Positions 6,864 through 13,950 of a DNA stretch of 64,000 nucleotides are shown in pieces (the first letter of the stretch is position 1; every line of letters begins with the position of its first letter). The notes below the pieces were generated by a model that was not told the DNA's origin, ran no database searches, and saw only the letters and a program-made list of their open reading frames with translations. The stretch lies in contig DATJQJ010000012.1 of NCBI GenBank assembly GCA_035505975.1, positions 1 through 64,000 of the forward strand, read 5' to 3'. The translations under genes and the position numbers were made by a program. Source of the DNA: CAIKOD01 sp035505975 (GTDB lineage: Archaea > Halobacteriota > Methanomicrobia > Methanomicrobiales > Methanospirillaceae).

Positions 6864-8258
6864 ATGGTAAGGATTGTCCTGACCGGGTTCCGGGGTACCG
6901 GTAAGACCCGGACCGGTGAACTGCTGGCCCACATGATGGGAGTCCCGTTCCTGGATACCGATGCCGAAATTGAGAAAAACGCAGGGATGCCGATTTACGA
7001 GATTTTCCGGAGGTACGGGGAGGATTATTTCCGGCGGCTCGAAGTGGATGCAATCGCATCCCTCCCGTCCGATGATTCGGTGATAAGCACCGGGGGAGGC
7101 TCTGTCCAGAACCCGGATAACGTCGCCGGGCTCCGGTCGGGCAGCATCGTCGTGCTCCTGACCGCATCCGACAGAGCGGTCGAGGAGAGGATCGCCAACA
7201 CGGAGCGGCCTTCCTTAACAAAAATGCCGCTCAGGGAGGAGATCCATGAACTCCAGAAGATCAGGCGGATCAGGTACGTGTCGTCATCAGATTTCTGCAT
7301 CGATACGACAGGAAGAGATGCAAACGAGACGGCGATGGCTATCAGGAAACTCATGACCGAAGGTCCGGTCGGTCCCGGGGCGAGGAAAGAGGCGAGTTCG
7401 TTCATCCGAAAGACCGATATCGGGACTGAAGAGGCAGCACGATGTATTGCCGATATCGAAGGGAACGCCACCGATCCTACGACAAGGTTCTACGCTGTTG
7501 CGGGAAGCCCGTGCAGGCACAGTCTCTCACCGCCGCTGTTCAACAGGCTCTTCAGCCATTACAACATGAACTCACGTTACCTGCGGTTCTGCTGGCCGGA
7601 TTTCGAAGACATTACCAGGATAGCGGCGAGGCTCGATCTCAGGGGGCTCTCGGTTACGTTGCCGTTCAAACCCGACGCGCTCAGCTATGCCAGTGAACCC
7701 GACGACCATGCAAAGGCCATCGGCGCTGCCAATACCATCGTCTTCTCGGGCGGCACCTCCTACGGGTTCAATACCGACTGGATCGGGATCCGGGGACCTC
7801 TCGAACACAAGAAAGGGTCTGATGCGGCGGTAATTGGGGCAGGCGGAGCTGCAGCTGCGGCTGTTTATGCACTTCAGTCTCTCGATATGAACGTAACCGT
7901 GCTTAACCGGACGCCGGAAAAGGGGAAAGAACTGGCAGAACGGTTTTCATGCGCTTCCCTGCCGTTATCGGATTTTCCTACGATCAGACCCGATATTGTG
8001 CTCAATACGACTCCAGTGGGGATGTCCTCATCATCGAACCGGGGAAGCCCGATCGACCCGGTTTACCTGAAAAGAGAGATGACGGTATTCGACCTTGTAT
8101 ATACGCCGGCCGAGACGCCCCTGATCGCTGCCGCCCGAAAGATGGGTTGCCATGTGATCCCAGGGACGGAAATGTTCGCCCGTCAGGCCGCAGCACAGTT
8201 CGGCTATTTCACGGGTATTGAGGTGCCGCTCGCAACTGTACGGGGGCTTGTGATTTGA
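6864..8258 (+). CDS. aroK-aroE: Shikimate kinase (bacterial type) fused to shikimate dehydrogenase
   Basis: One polypeptide of 464 residues carrying two non-consecutive steps: reduction of 3-dehydroshikimate and phosphorylation of shikimate. Residues about 1-165 are a P-loop shikimate kinase: GFRGTGKT, FLDTDAEIEK, FRRLE, STGGGSV and the ERPSL Arg region. Residues about 190-464 are AroE: GSPCRHSLSPPLFN for substrate binding, the catalytic Lys in TLPFKPDA, GAANT, NTDWIG, a GAGGAAAAA dinucleotide loop and NRTPEKG. Most euryarchaea instead use a GHMP-family shikimate kinase, so the bacterial-type domain suggests acquisition or replacement. ATG 6846 would add six residues and is possible. Part of the aro operon. 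Confidence 0.92.
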   Translation: MVRIVLTGFRGTGKTRTGELLAHMMGVPFLDTDAEIEKNAGMPIYEIFRRYGEDYFRRLEVDAIASLPSDDSVISTGGGSVQNPDNVAGLRSGSIVVLLTASDRAVEERIANTERPSLTKMPLREEIHELQKIRRIRYVSSSDFCIDTTGRDANETAMAIRKLMTEGPVGPGARKEASSFIRKTDIGTEEAARCIADIEGNATDPTTRFYAVAGSPCRHSLSPPLFNRLFSHYNMNSRYLRFCWPDFEDITRIAARLDLRGLSVTLPFKPDALSYASEPDDHAKAIGAANTIVFSGGTSYGFNTDWIGIRGPLEHKKGSDAAVIGAGGAAAAAVYALQSLDMNVTVLNRTPEKGKELAERFSCASLPLSDFPTIRPDIVLNTTPVGMSSSSNRGSPIDPVYLKREMTVFDLVYTPAETPLIAAARKMGCHVIPGTEMFARQAAAQFGYFTGIEVPLATVRGLVI

Positions 8259-8289
8259 CAAAAGTGTGTCTTTCCCCGAGGTGCGACAG

Positions 8290-9309
8290 ATGAATACATT
8301 CGGGAGGAATTTCAGGTGTACGACCTTTGGAGAGAGCCACGGCAAGGCTCTGGGGGTCGTAATTGACGGTTGCCCTGCAGGTGTATCCCTCGTTAAGGAG
8401 GATATCCAGCCCTTGCTTGACCGTAGACGCCCCGGTCAATCAGATCTGGTCTCCCCAAGAAAAGAACCGGATCGGGTTGAAATTTTATCAGGTATCTTTG
8501 AAGACAAGACCACCGGCGCCCCGATTGCCCTCGTGATCGGGAATTCAGATACCAGGTCTCACGATTATAAGGACCTGGCAGACGTGTTCAGGCCGGGGCA
8601 TGCCGACTTCACGTGGCAGGAAAAATTCGGAATCCGCGATCACCGGGGAGGGGGCAGGGGCTCGGGACGTGAAACAGTCGCAAGGGTTGCTGCGGGTGCC
8701 GTTGCGATGAAGATACTCGGGACGGCAGGTATATCGGTTACCTCCCGTGTTTGCGAGATCCACGGAAGGACAACCGTTACGGAGATGGAGGAAGAGATCA
8801 GGGCGGCGAAAGATACCGGCGATTCGGTCGGCGGCATTGTTGAGATTGTCGCGAGGGGCTGCCCTTCCGGGCTTGGTGATCCGGTGTTCGGGAAGCTTGA
8901 TGCGATGATCGCCGGGGCGATGATGGGAATCGGAGCAGTAAAAGGCGTTGAGATCGGTGAAGGGTTTGGTGCGGCAGCATTATACGGGCACGAAAATAAT
9001 GACCCGATGACCAGCGACGGCTTTCTCTCGAACCACGCGGGAGGTGTCCTCGGCGGTATATCCACCGGTGCTGATATCGTGGTAAAGATTGCGGTCAAAC
9101 CTACACCTTCCATTTCCTGCGACCAACAGACCATCACCACAGACGGCGACTCCAGGACGATCTCGATCCATGGCAGGCATGACCCGTGTATCGTCCCGAG
9201 GATCGCACCCGTGGCAGAATCCATGCTTGCTCTCATCATTGTCGATGCACTCCTGGAGCAGGCAAAATATATTGGGTTTTCCCGATACCTCATGCATCGA
9301 CGAAACTAA
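8290..9309 (+). CDS. aroC: Chorismate synthase
   Basis: Converts EPSP to chorismate using reduced FMN. The 339-residue protein starts at ATG 8290 after GAGGTG, with the canonical opening MNTFGRNFRCTTFGESHGKALG. Family segments include RRRPGQSDLVSPRKEPD, GTTGAPI-like TTGAPIALVIGN, the DYRPGHAD-type FRPGHADFTW and the FMN-binding RGGGRGSGRETVARVAAGA, as well as SNHAGGVLGGISTG. It is the last gene of the aro operon. The 31-base gap from aroKE is short. A GTG eight codons upstream is an alternative start. Confidence 0.96.
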   Translation: MNTFGRNFRCTTFGESHGKALGVVIDGCPAGVSLVKEDIQPLLDRRRPGQSDLVSPRKEPDRVEILSGIFEDKTTGAPIALVIGNSDTRSHDYKDLADVFRPGHADFTWQEKFGIRDHRGGGRGSGRETVARVAAGAVAMKILGTAGISVTSRVCEIHGRTTVTEMEEEIRAAKDTGDSVGGIVEIVARGCPSGLGDPVFGKLDAMIAGAMMGIGAVKGVEIGEGFGAAALYGHENNDPMTSDGFLSNHAGGVLGGISTGADIVVKIAVKPTPSISCDQQTITTDGDSRTISIHGRHDPCIVPRIAPVAESMLALIIVDALLEQAKYIGFSRYLMHRRN

Positions 9310-9358
9310 AGGAGATGCCCGATTTTGAGAGATTCGTGAGAATAAAAGGAGAAGAAGG

Positions 9359-9760
9359 ATGAAAAAAACCAGTATGATACTTTGCATGATATTTGTCATC
9401 GCCGGAGCGACGTTCGCAGGGTGTTCCTCAGTCAGGCAGCTCCCGACCATTCCCGGACAGGTTGGTGCAGGGAATTCCCAGGTCCAGGCAACCCTGCTGA
9501 ACGAGCACGACCACTGGGACGTCTCGCAGGGCTGCTATTATTCGGTCCAGTACCAGGTCTTCAATACCGGGAATACGACTGCCAGAAATGTGAAACTGTA
9601 CGTTGAACTTATCCACCTTAACGATAACGCCATACGGGACTCGAAGGAGATATATGTAGGGACGCTGGGACCCGGGTCTTCTCAGACAGTGACGGCGGAG
9701 CTTGACGGGGAATGTCTTCGGGATTATAACACGCAGGCAGTGCCGGTTTACGACATTTGA
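9359..9760 (+). CDS. Small predicted lipoprotein, beta-rich extracellular domain
   Basis: The 133-residue product has a Lys-rich N-terminus, a hydrophobic segment at residues 7-20 and a lipobox-like AGC at about residues 20-22, so it is probably exported and lipid-anchored. The mature part (residues 35-133) alternates hydrophobic residues in a beta-sandwich pattern. Segments such as YQVFNTGNTTARNVKLYVELIH and GTLGPGSSQTVTAELDG resemble the CARDB/FxLYD-like adhesion domains common in archaeal secreted proteins. ATG 9359 lies after AGGAGAAGG. It follows aroC by 49 bases but has no obvious link to aromatic synthesis. Function unknown. Confidence 0.75.
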   Translation: MKKTSMILCMIFVIAGATFAGCSSVRQLPTIPGQVGAGNSQVQATLLNEHDHWDVSQGCYYSVQYQVFNTGNTTARNVKLYVELIHLNDNAIRDSKEIYVGTLGPGSSQTVTAELDGECLRDYNTQAVPVYDI

Positions 9761-10201
9761 CAGGAGTTTTTCCCTGACTGTGCTTTATTGTCCTCTTATT
9801 AATTATTTTTACACCAATTACCGATCTGATCCTTAGTTTTATCATTTCAGATCGGTCCTCATAGTCCAATGCTCCGGGCTCCGCCTTGCCACCGACCTGA
9901 TCCTGCCTGCGACAGGTCGGACGGAGAACGATTAATTTCAGGCCCCCTTAATTATCCCAAGATGGTTATCATGGCTGGGTTGGGGGCGGGAAGGGTATAA
10001 TTCGTTTCTTTCGTGATTTTAAACCTGAAACTGACGTAAGAGGATTAAATTCGACTATTGGCATTCTTCCGGATAGGTTCAAATACCGGACTATCCTGCA
10101 TAGATGCCGGTCGGATTTTCCCATTGTTCCGGAACTATCGCAGGATTGAAATATGACGCAATACCAGATTATGCGTTATCTCCGTTCCGTGAGGTCTTTT
10201 C
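9761..10201. other. Intergenic stretch with one strong hairpin
   Basis: About 440 bases without a convincing gene. The notable element is a hairpin at 9879-9926. A TATA-like GGTATAAT lies near 9996, and a T/A-rich stretch just after the lipoprotein stop at 9780-9835 may terminate transcription. A 52-codon frame from 10104 runs into the zinc-ribbon gene in another frame and looks accidental. Confidence 0.4.
9879..9926. terminator. Interrupted inverted repeat, possible terminator or structured RNA
   Basis: CCGACCTG at 9892-9899 pairs perfectly with CAGGTCGG at 9913-9920. The flanks CTCCG and CGGAG extend the stem outward after an asymmetric bulge. No long T-run follows immediately. It could be a transcript end or a protein-binding palindrome. 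Confidence 0.35.
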
Positions 10202-10342
10202 ATGGGGGATTTCCTTTGCCCGAAATGCAAATCAAAAGATACAGAGTTTGATGATCTCGTAACAACGGACAGCGGGCAGATGATCGCAAAATGCCATTGC
10301 AATGCCTGCGGTAATAAATGGGACACCCCCTTCGGACTTTGA
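10202..10342 (+). CDS. 46-residue zinc-ribbon mini-protein
   Basis: ATG 10202 follows GAGGT with six-base spacing. The protein starts MGDFLCPKCKSKDTEFDD, has a polar middle, then CHCNACGNKWDTPFGL. The pairs CPKC and CNAC followed by a Trp two residues on give the fold pattern of the C-terminal zinc ribbon of TFS/RPB9-type transcription factors. The acidic DE tip needed for transcript cleavage in TFS is absent. In-frame stops bound it upstream, so it is not a fragment of a longer gene. It is likely a stand-alone nucleic-acid or protein-binding ribbon. Role unknown. Confidence 0.75.
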   Translation: MGDFLCPKCKSKDTEFDDLVTTDSGQMIAKCHCNACGNKWDTPFGL

Positions 10343-10409
10343 GACATCGGCAGGGACCTTCCGCCCGGAAACATCATGAACAATGTGAGGTTTCTTTCCT
10401 GTTTCTAGA

Positions 10410-11303
10410 TTACCGCGGATTTTTACCGGTCACTACCGGGTTTTCAGGGTACGAAGTCCATTCGGTAAACCCTCCCTCGTAGAGGAGCACTTTCGGGTAT
10501 CCGAGGAAATATTTGAACAGGATAAATTCGTTCGTTGCTTCCCTACCGGTCCCGCAGGAGCAGATTACGGTTTTATCGGGGGTAACGCCCTTTTCAACGA
10601 CCATTTTCTTAATCTCTGCTTCGGCTCTCAGAAGTTTTTTGTTCTTGTCATCCATCAGAGTCTTCCAGGGCAGGCTGACGGCACCGGGGATATGCCCCGC
10701 CTTTATCCACGGCCCCTGGCCCTCGTAAAATGCGGGCGGCCTGGCGTCGAGAAGGACGGCATCGGAGCGGTCTTTTATCGCCAAAACCTGTTTATAGCCG
10801 GCAAAGAATTCCATTTTTAATTCGGCCATGAACACCGAAGGCTTAACCGGCTGAGGGAAAACCCGGGTCAGGGGCCTTCCCTCGTCCCGCCATTTCTCGA
10901 ACCCGCCGTCGAGGAGGCATACGTTGCGGAGCCCGTACCTGATCAGGCTGTACGTGACCATCGTCTGTTCCAGGCCATCGCCGATGAACGCTCCGCATCC
11001 GGTCAACGGGCCTCCGCTGGAATATACTACCACAGGAGACCCGGCTTCAAGCCCCAGTGTCCGGATAATGGCCTGCCCGATCTCGGGCACGACCCACTCG
11101 GAAGGGAGGTGCTCGCCGTGGAGTCGGAAAATCCCCTCGTGGACGTACCGTGCTCCCGGAATGTGGTCCTGGATATACTCGTGTATGTTCGGCTGGCAGT
11201 CAATGATGGTGAGGCCCTTGTCACCGAGATGATCTTCAAGCCATCCGGTGGAGACCCATTTTACAATCCCCTCTCCAGGGGGATACGGATAGGTTTCTGG
11301 CAT
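10410..11303 (-). CDS. Two-domain rhodanese-like sulfurtransferase
   Basis: The 297-residue protein has two rhodanese modules in tandem. The N-terminal module (about 12-135) has the fold landmarks DCQPNIHEYIQDHIPGA but at the catalytic position shows YSSGGPL without cysteine. The C-terminal module (about 150-285) has LLDARPPAFYEGQ, KAGHIPGAVSLPW and an active-site loop CSCGTGREATNE with the catalytic Cys near 247. This inactive-active layout is typical of thiosulfate or 3-mercaptopyruvate sulfurtransferases (SseA/TST family). ATG 11303 follows GGAGAAC. It is convergent with the zinc-ribbon gene. The sulfur donor cannot be read from sequence. Confidence 0.88.
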   Translation of the reverse strand: MPETYPYPPGEGIVKWVSTGWLEDHLGDKGLTIIDCQPNIHEYIQDHIPGARYVHEGIFRLHGEHLPSEWVVPEIGQAIIRTLGLEAGSPVVVYSSGGPLTGCGAFIGDGLEQTMVTYSLIRYGLRNVCLLDGGFEKWRDEGRPLTRVFPQPVKPSVFMAELKMEFFAGYKQVLAIKDRSDAVLLDARPPAFYEGQGPWIKAGHIPGAVSLPWKTLMDDKNKKLLRAEAEIKKMVVEKGVTPDKTVICSCGTGREATNEFILFKYFLGYPKVLLYEGGFTEWTSYPENPVVTGKNPR

Positions 11304-11510
11304 GCTGAATGTTCTCCTTTCCCCTTCCGAAGGATCTTCCTGCGGTATTTTGAGGTGATCCCGGCTTTGCTCGTTGAGCCTGATATATGTTTCGCTGGTC
11401 CAGGGAAGATGGACGCTCTTGCGAACATCAGTTAGTCAGGCAATAGTACGGACTGATGACAGTATTACCTATATTCTGATACCATTGCGCCGGAGTATTA
11501 TCCCTCGGGG

Positions 11511-12146
11511 TTAAGCCTTGAGAATGGTAAAAAGGGACTTCAGTTCCTCAACGCTGTATTGCCCGGGCGATGTCGGTGAACCTGCATAGCCGAATGCCCA
11601 CGATGAGCCGAACAGAGGGAGGACTGCCCGGATATGTCTGAACTTTTCGCCCATAATGCTCGTGATCACCGGTGTTTCTGCGCTACAGGTGAATGCAAGC
11701 AGGTCCAGCACCTGTTCGCAGGTCCCGGGCGATACGACAATTTTTGGGATGTCGCCGTACGAACGGAGGGTCTTCTCGATCTCCCTGAGTCCGTTCGGGG
11801 ACGGCATCGATGTCGTATGGTAAGAACCCACGACTATAGGCCCTTGTTTTTTTACCTTAACGGCGAACGAAGAAAATTCCTGCTCTATATCGACGTACGA
11901 TGCAAATGGAAGCAATGGACTCGTTATTTCCCACCATTCCCTGGCAGTCCCGGAAAACAGCCCGCCCTCGGCACTGCTCCTGAGCGTGATCACGAGTGGA
12001 ATATCGATCTCGTTATGCCATCGTTCGGCAATGGCCCGGGAGTCACCATTCATCAGATCAATCCGGAGTTCGATAAGGTCGGGATGGTCCCTTCTTAAAT
12101 CGATTTCCGAAGGATCGCCGCAGGTGGATGCGACAATGTTCACCAC
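11511..12146 (-). CDS. aroD: 3-dehydroquinate dehydratase, type I
   Basis: Supplies the chorismate-pathway step missing from the operon at 1245-9309: 3-dehydroquinate to 3-dehydroshikimate. Type I enzymes form a Schiff base. The visible residues are the catalytic His in GSYHTT, the Lys in PKIVVSP, an early ELRIDLM, and a late FGYAGSPTSPGQYSVEEL loop that closes the active site. Length is 211 residues, slightly short for the family. The start is GTG 12146 or GTG 12143. It lies on the opposite strand, about 2.2 kb from aroC, with its own promoter region, so it is likely regulated apart from the operon. Confidence 0.9.
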   Translation of the reverse strand: MVNIVASTCGDPSEIDLRRDHPDLIELRIDLMNGDSRAIAERWHNEIDIPLVITLRSSAEGGLFSGTAREWWEITSPLLPFASYVDIEQEFSSFAVKVKKQGPIVVGSYHTTSMPSPNGLREIEKTLRSYGDIPKIVVSPGTCEQVLDLLAFTCSAETPVITSIMGEKFRHIRAVLPLFGSSWAFGYAGSPTSPGQYSVEELKSLFTILKA

Positions 12147-12371
12147 GGATGTTCAAACAACTATTACTCTTTGGGTAATTTATACTGCATACATGACAGG
12201 ATGCGTGATTCGGAATGATTGGGCAAAATAATCATCACGACTCACTTTTAATATCGGCACAGGTTTCTATTATCAGGACGCTCTCTTCCATCTGTTGGAC
12301 GTGGTTAGCGGAAAGTTCCTTGCGGATGGAAATGAAAATGCAGAATAAAACGAATATCAGGATCCTGTATC

Positions 12372-12884
12372 ATGTCGACGGCTGTTTCTGATGAAAGCGA
12401 AAAAGAACTCGATACCCTCCAGAAGGGTTTTCGTCGTCCGTTCTTCCTGAGTTTCACAATCGGTGTCCCGTTTTGCATATTCAAATTATTGTTCGGCCTG
12501 ACGGCAGCACGGATCGGAGCGGAAAACAATATTTTTCTCGTTATATTCGGGTGGATCATTGTTGTCTGGGCGATAGCGGACCTGTCGATCAACGTCAGCA
12601 GGGGGATCCTCGATCTCCTGCACCGTCCCCTTCCCTTTGAATGCTGCATTATCGCCCAGTTGGGACATTATATAAAAAACCCGATGCTTTTCCTCGCCAT
12701 TGATACGCTTCTTACGTTCATGATTGTCTGTTATATGCTCTGGTCCTTCTGGATAACGAGGCTCTCACTCTTTGAATCGTACCTGTGGTTTTTTGCCACC
12801 ACGTTAAACCTGATCAGCCTCTCCCTGGTGAGCGTATACAACGAGATTGTATTCTACCGGGTGAACCGGACGTCCCCGGAATAA
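12372..12884 (+). CDS. Four-helix membrane protein of unknown function
   Basis: The 170-residue protein has a charged N-terminus (residues 1-22) and about four hydrophobic segments at roughly 25-45, 50-75, 108-128 and 135-158. Between helices 2 and 3 is a cytoplasm-like loop with SRGILDLLHRPLPFECC. No enzymatic motif is visible. ATG 12372 is the first good start and no strong ribosome site precedes it. It stands between aroD (divergent) and the next membrane protein. Family not recognised. Confidence 0.7.
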   Translation: MSTAVSDESEKELDTLQKGFRRPFFLSFTIGVPFCIFKLLFGLTAARIGAENNIFLVIFGWIIVVWAIADLSINVSRGILDLLHRPLPFECCIIAQLGHYIKNPMLFLAIDTLLTFMIVCYMLWSFWITRLSLFESYLWFFATTLNLISLSLVSVYNEIVFYRVNRTSPE

Positions 12885-13240
12885 TTCTGGCATAGTGCAG
12901 AGTCAGCCACTGATTTTTTTTCGGATGTCATACTATGCCCGTGTTCCCTGCATGGTAATTCTCGTGATTCTGACTGTTAAAATGATAAATTCTTCCTGGA
13001 CCGTGTTTTTATCTATTATTTCGAACCCCCGCCGGGGTATCTTTGCGGGCGGCGGAGTCTATCGCAATACTAAGGCACCAGACTGCATTGTTTCCCTTAT
13101 GATCCGATATCGAATTCTCTCCGGTTTTTCAACGTGAATTATATGAACTGTCGTTATAACAATCCACAATCCCCGGATTTTTGTCATTGATCACCCGGGC
13201 ATCGGGTTATCTGTTTTCCGGCCAAGAATACTGTACTGAA
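12885..13240. other. Intergenic stretch
   Basis: About 350 bases. An 80-codon plus-strand frame at 12895 has no ribosome site and a biased composition, and is not called. A short GC-rich inverted repeat sits near 13025-13052 (CCCGCCGGGG and flanks). Nothing else stands out. Confidence 0.35.
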
Positions 13241-13771
13241 ATGTCAGGTTCGCACTGGTCCCGGTCCGAAGCAGTCCTGCAGGTAATTGCCTCTCTGTCC
13301 CTCATCATCATCCTTCCATTCGTCCTTGGCGTCGTTACAACTGTCTCCCCTGCATCGACTGCAGGCCTTATCCTTGCAACGCTCGTGATCGAGTACAGTG
13401 CACCAATCGCCGGTCTTGCGGCAGGCCTTAATCCCGGGTACACAGTAATTACCGTAGTACTGGTAGGGTGTGGGGCGATTGGCATTCAGTACCCGGTTTT
13501 CGATGCCATGTGCTGCCGTTCCGGAAGGGTAAGGGGCTTTCTCGATCGGATCCAGAAGAAGTATACGAATTCACCGCTGGTACGACGCTACGGGGTACTG
13601 GCACTCGCACCAGGGATCCTGACGGTAGGCTTTTATATCTGCCCGGCGGTCTCATGGCTTTTCGGATGGGACCGGAAAATCTCGTTTCTCATCATGATAG
13701 CGGTCTACAGCGCTGCTGCAACCGGAGTGCTCATGGCAGGACTTGGCATCATCAGCTGGATCCCCGGCTGA
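13241..13771 (+). CDS. Putative small multidrug export-family membrane protein (COG2426-like)
   Basis: The 176-residue product has about four hydrophobic segments: LIIILPFVLGVVTTVSP, an IAGLAAGLNPGYTVITVVLVGCGAIGI-type pair, LALAPGILTVGFYICPAVSWLFGW and a last helix with AAATGVLMAGLG. A basic loop, RVRGFLDRIQKKYTNSPLVRRYG, separates the halves. This pattern resembles the small multidrug export family, for which direct transport evidence is thin. I chose ATG 13241; a TTG at 13181 would add 20 residues without hydrophobic character. No obvious operon partner. Confidence 0.6.
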   Translation: MSGSHWSRSEAVLQVIASLSLIIILPFVLGVVTTVSPASTAGLILATLVIEYSAPIAGLAAGLNPGYTVITVVLVGCGAIGIQYPVFDAMCCRSGRVRGFLDRIQKKYTNSPLVRRYGVLALAPGILTVGFYICPAVSWLFGWDRKISFLIMIAVYSAAATGVLMAGLGIISWIPG

Positions 13772-13950
13772 TACCCGTTTTTTTCCGTGACCAGCCAGCC
13801 AGTATAAAACCAGATTATATGACCTCGACGACCCTATGATTATCCGCTGAACCACCAGACAAGCAGAATCTGGTCGGGCGTCCAAGGTTACGGTCCGATA
13901 ATCCCAACTGACAGCAATTACCCGGCTATGTTTCGCCGCCGGAGCTTACG

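Noticed and set aside
10060..10105. T-loop-like GGTTCAAAT suggesting a tRNA
   Set aside because: Neighbouring bases do not form a T stem, acceptor stem or anticodon arm.
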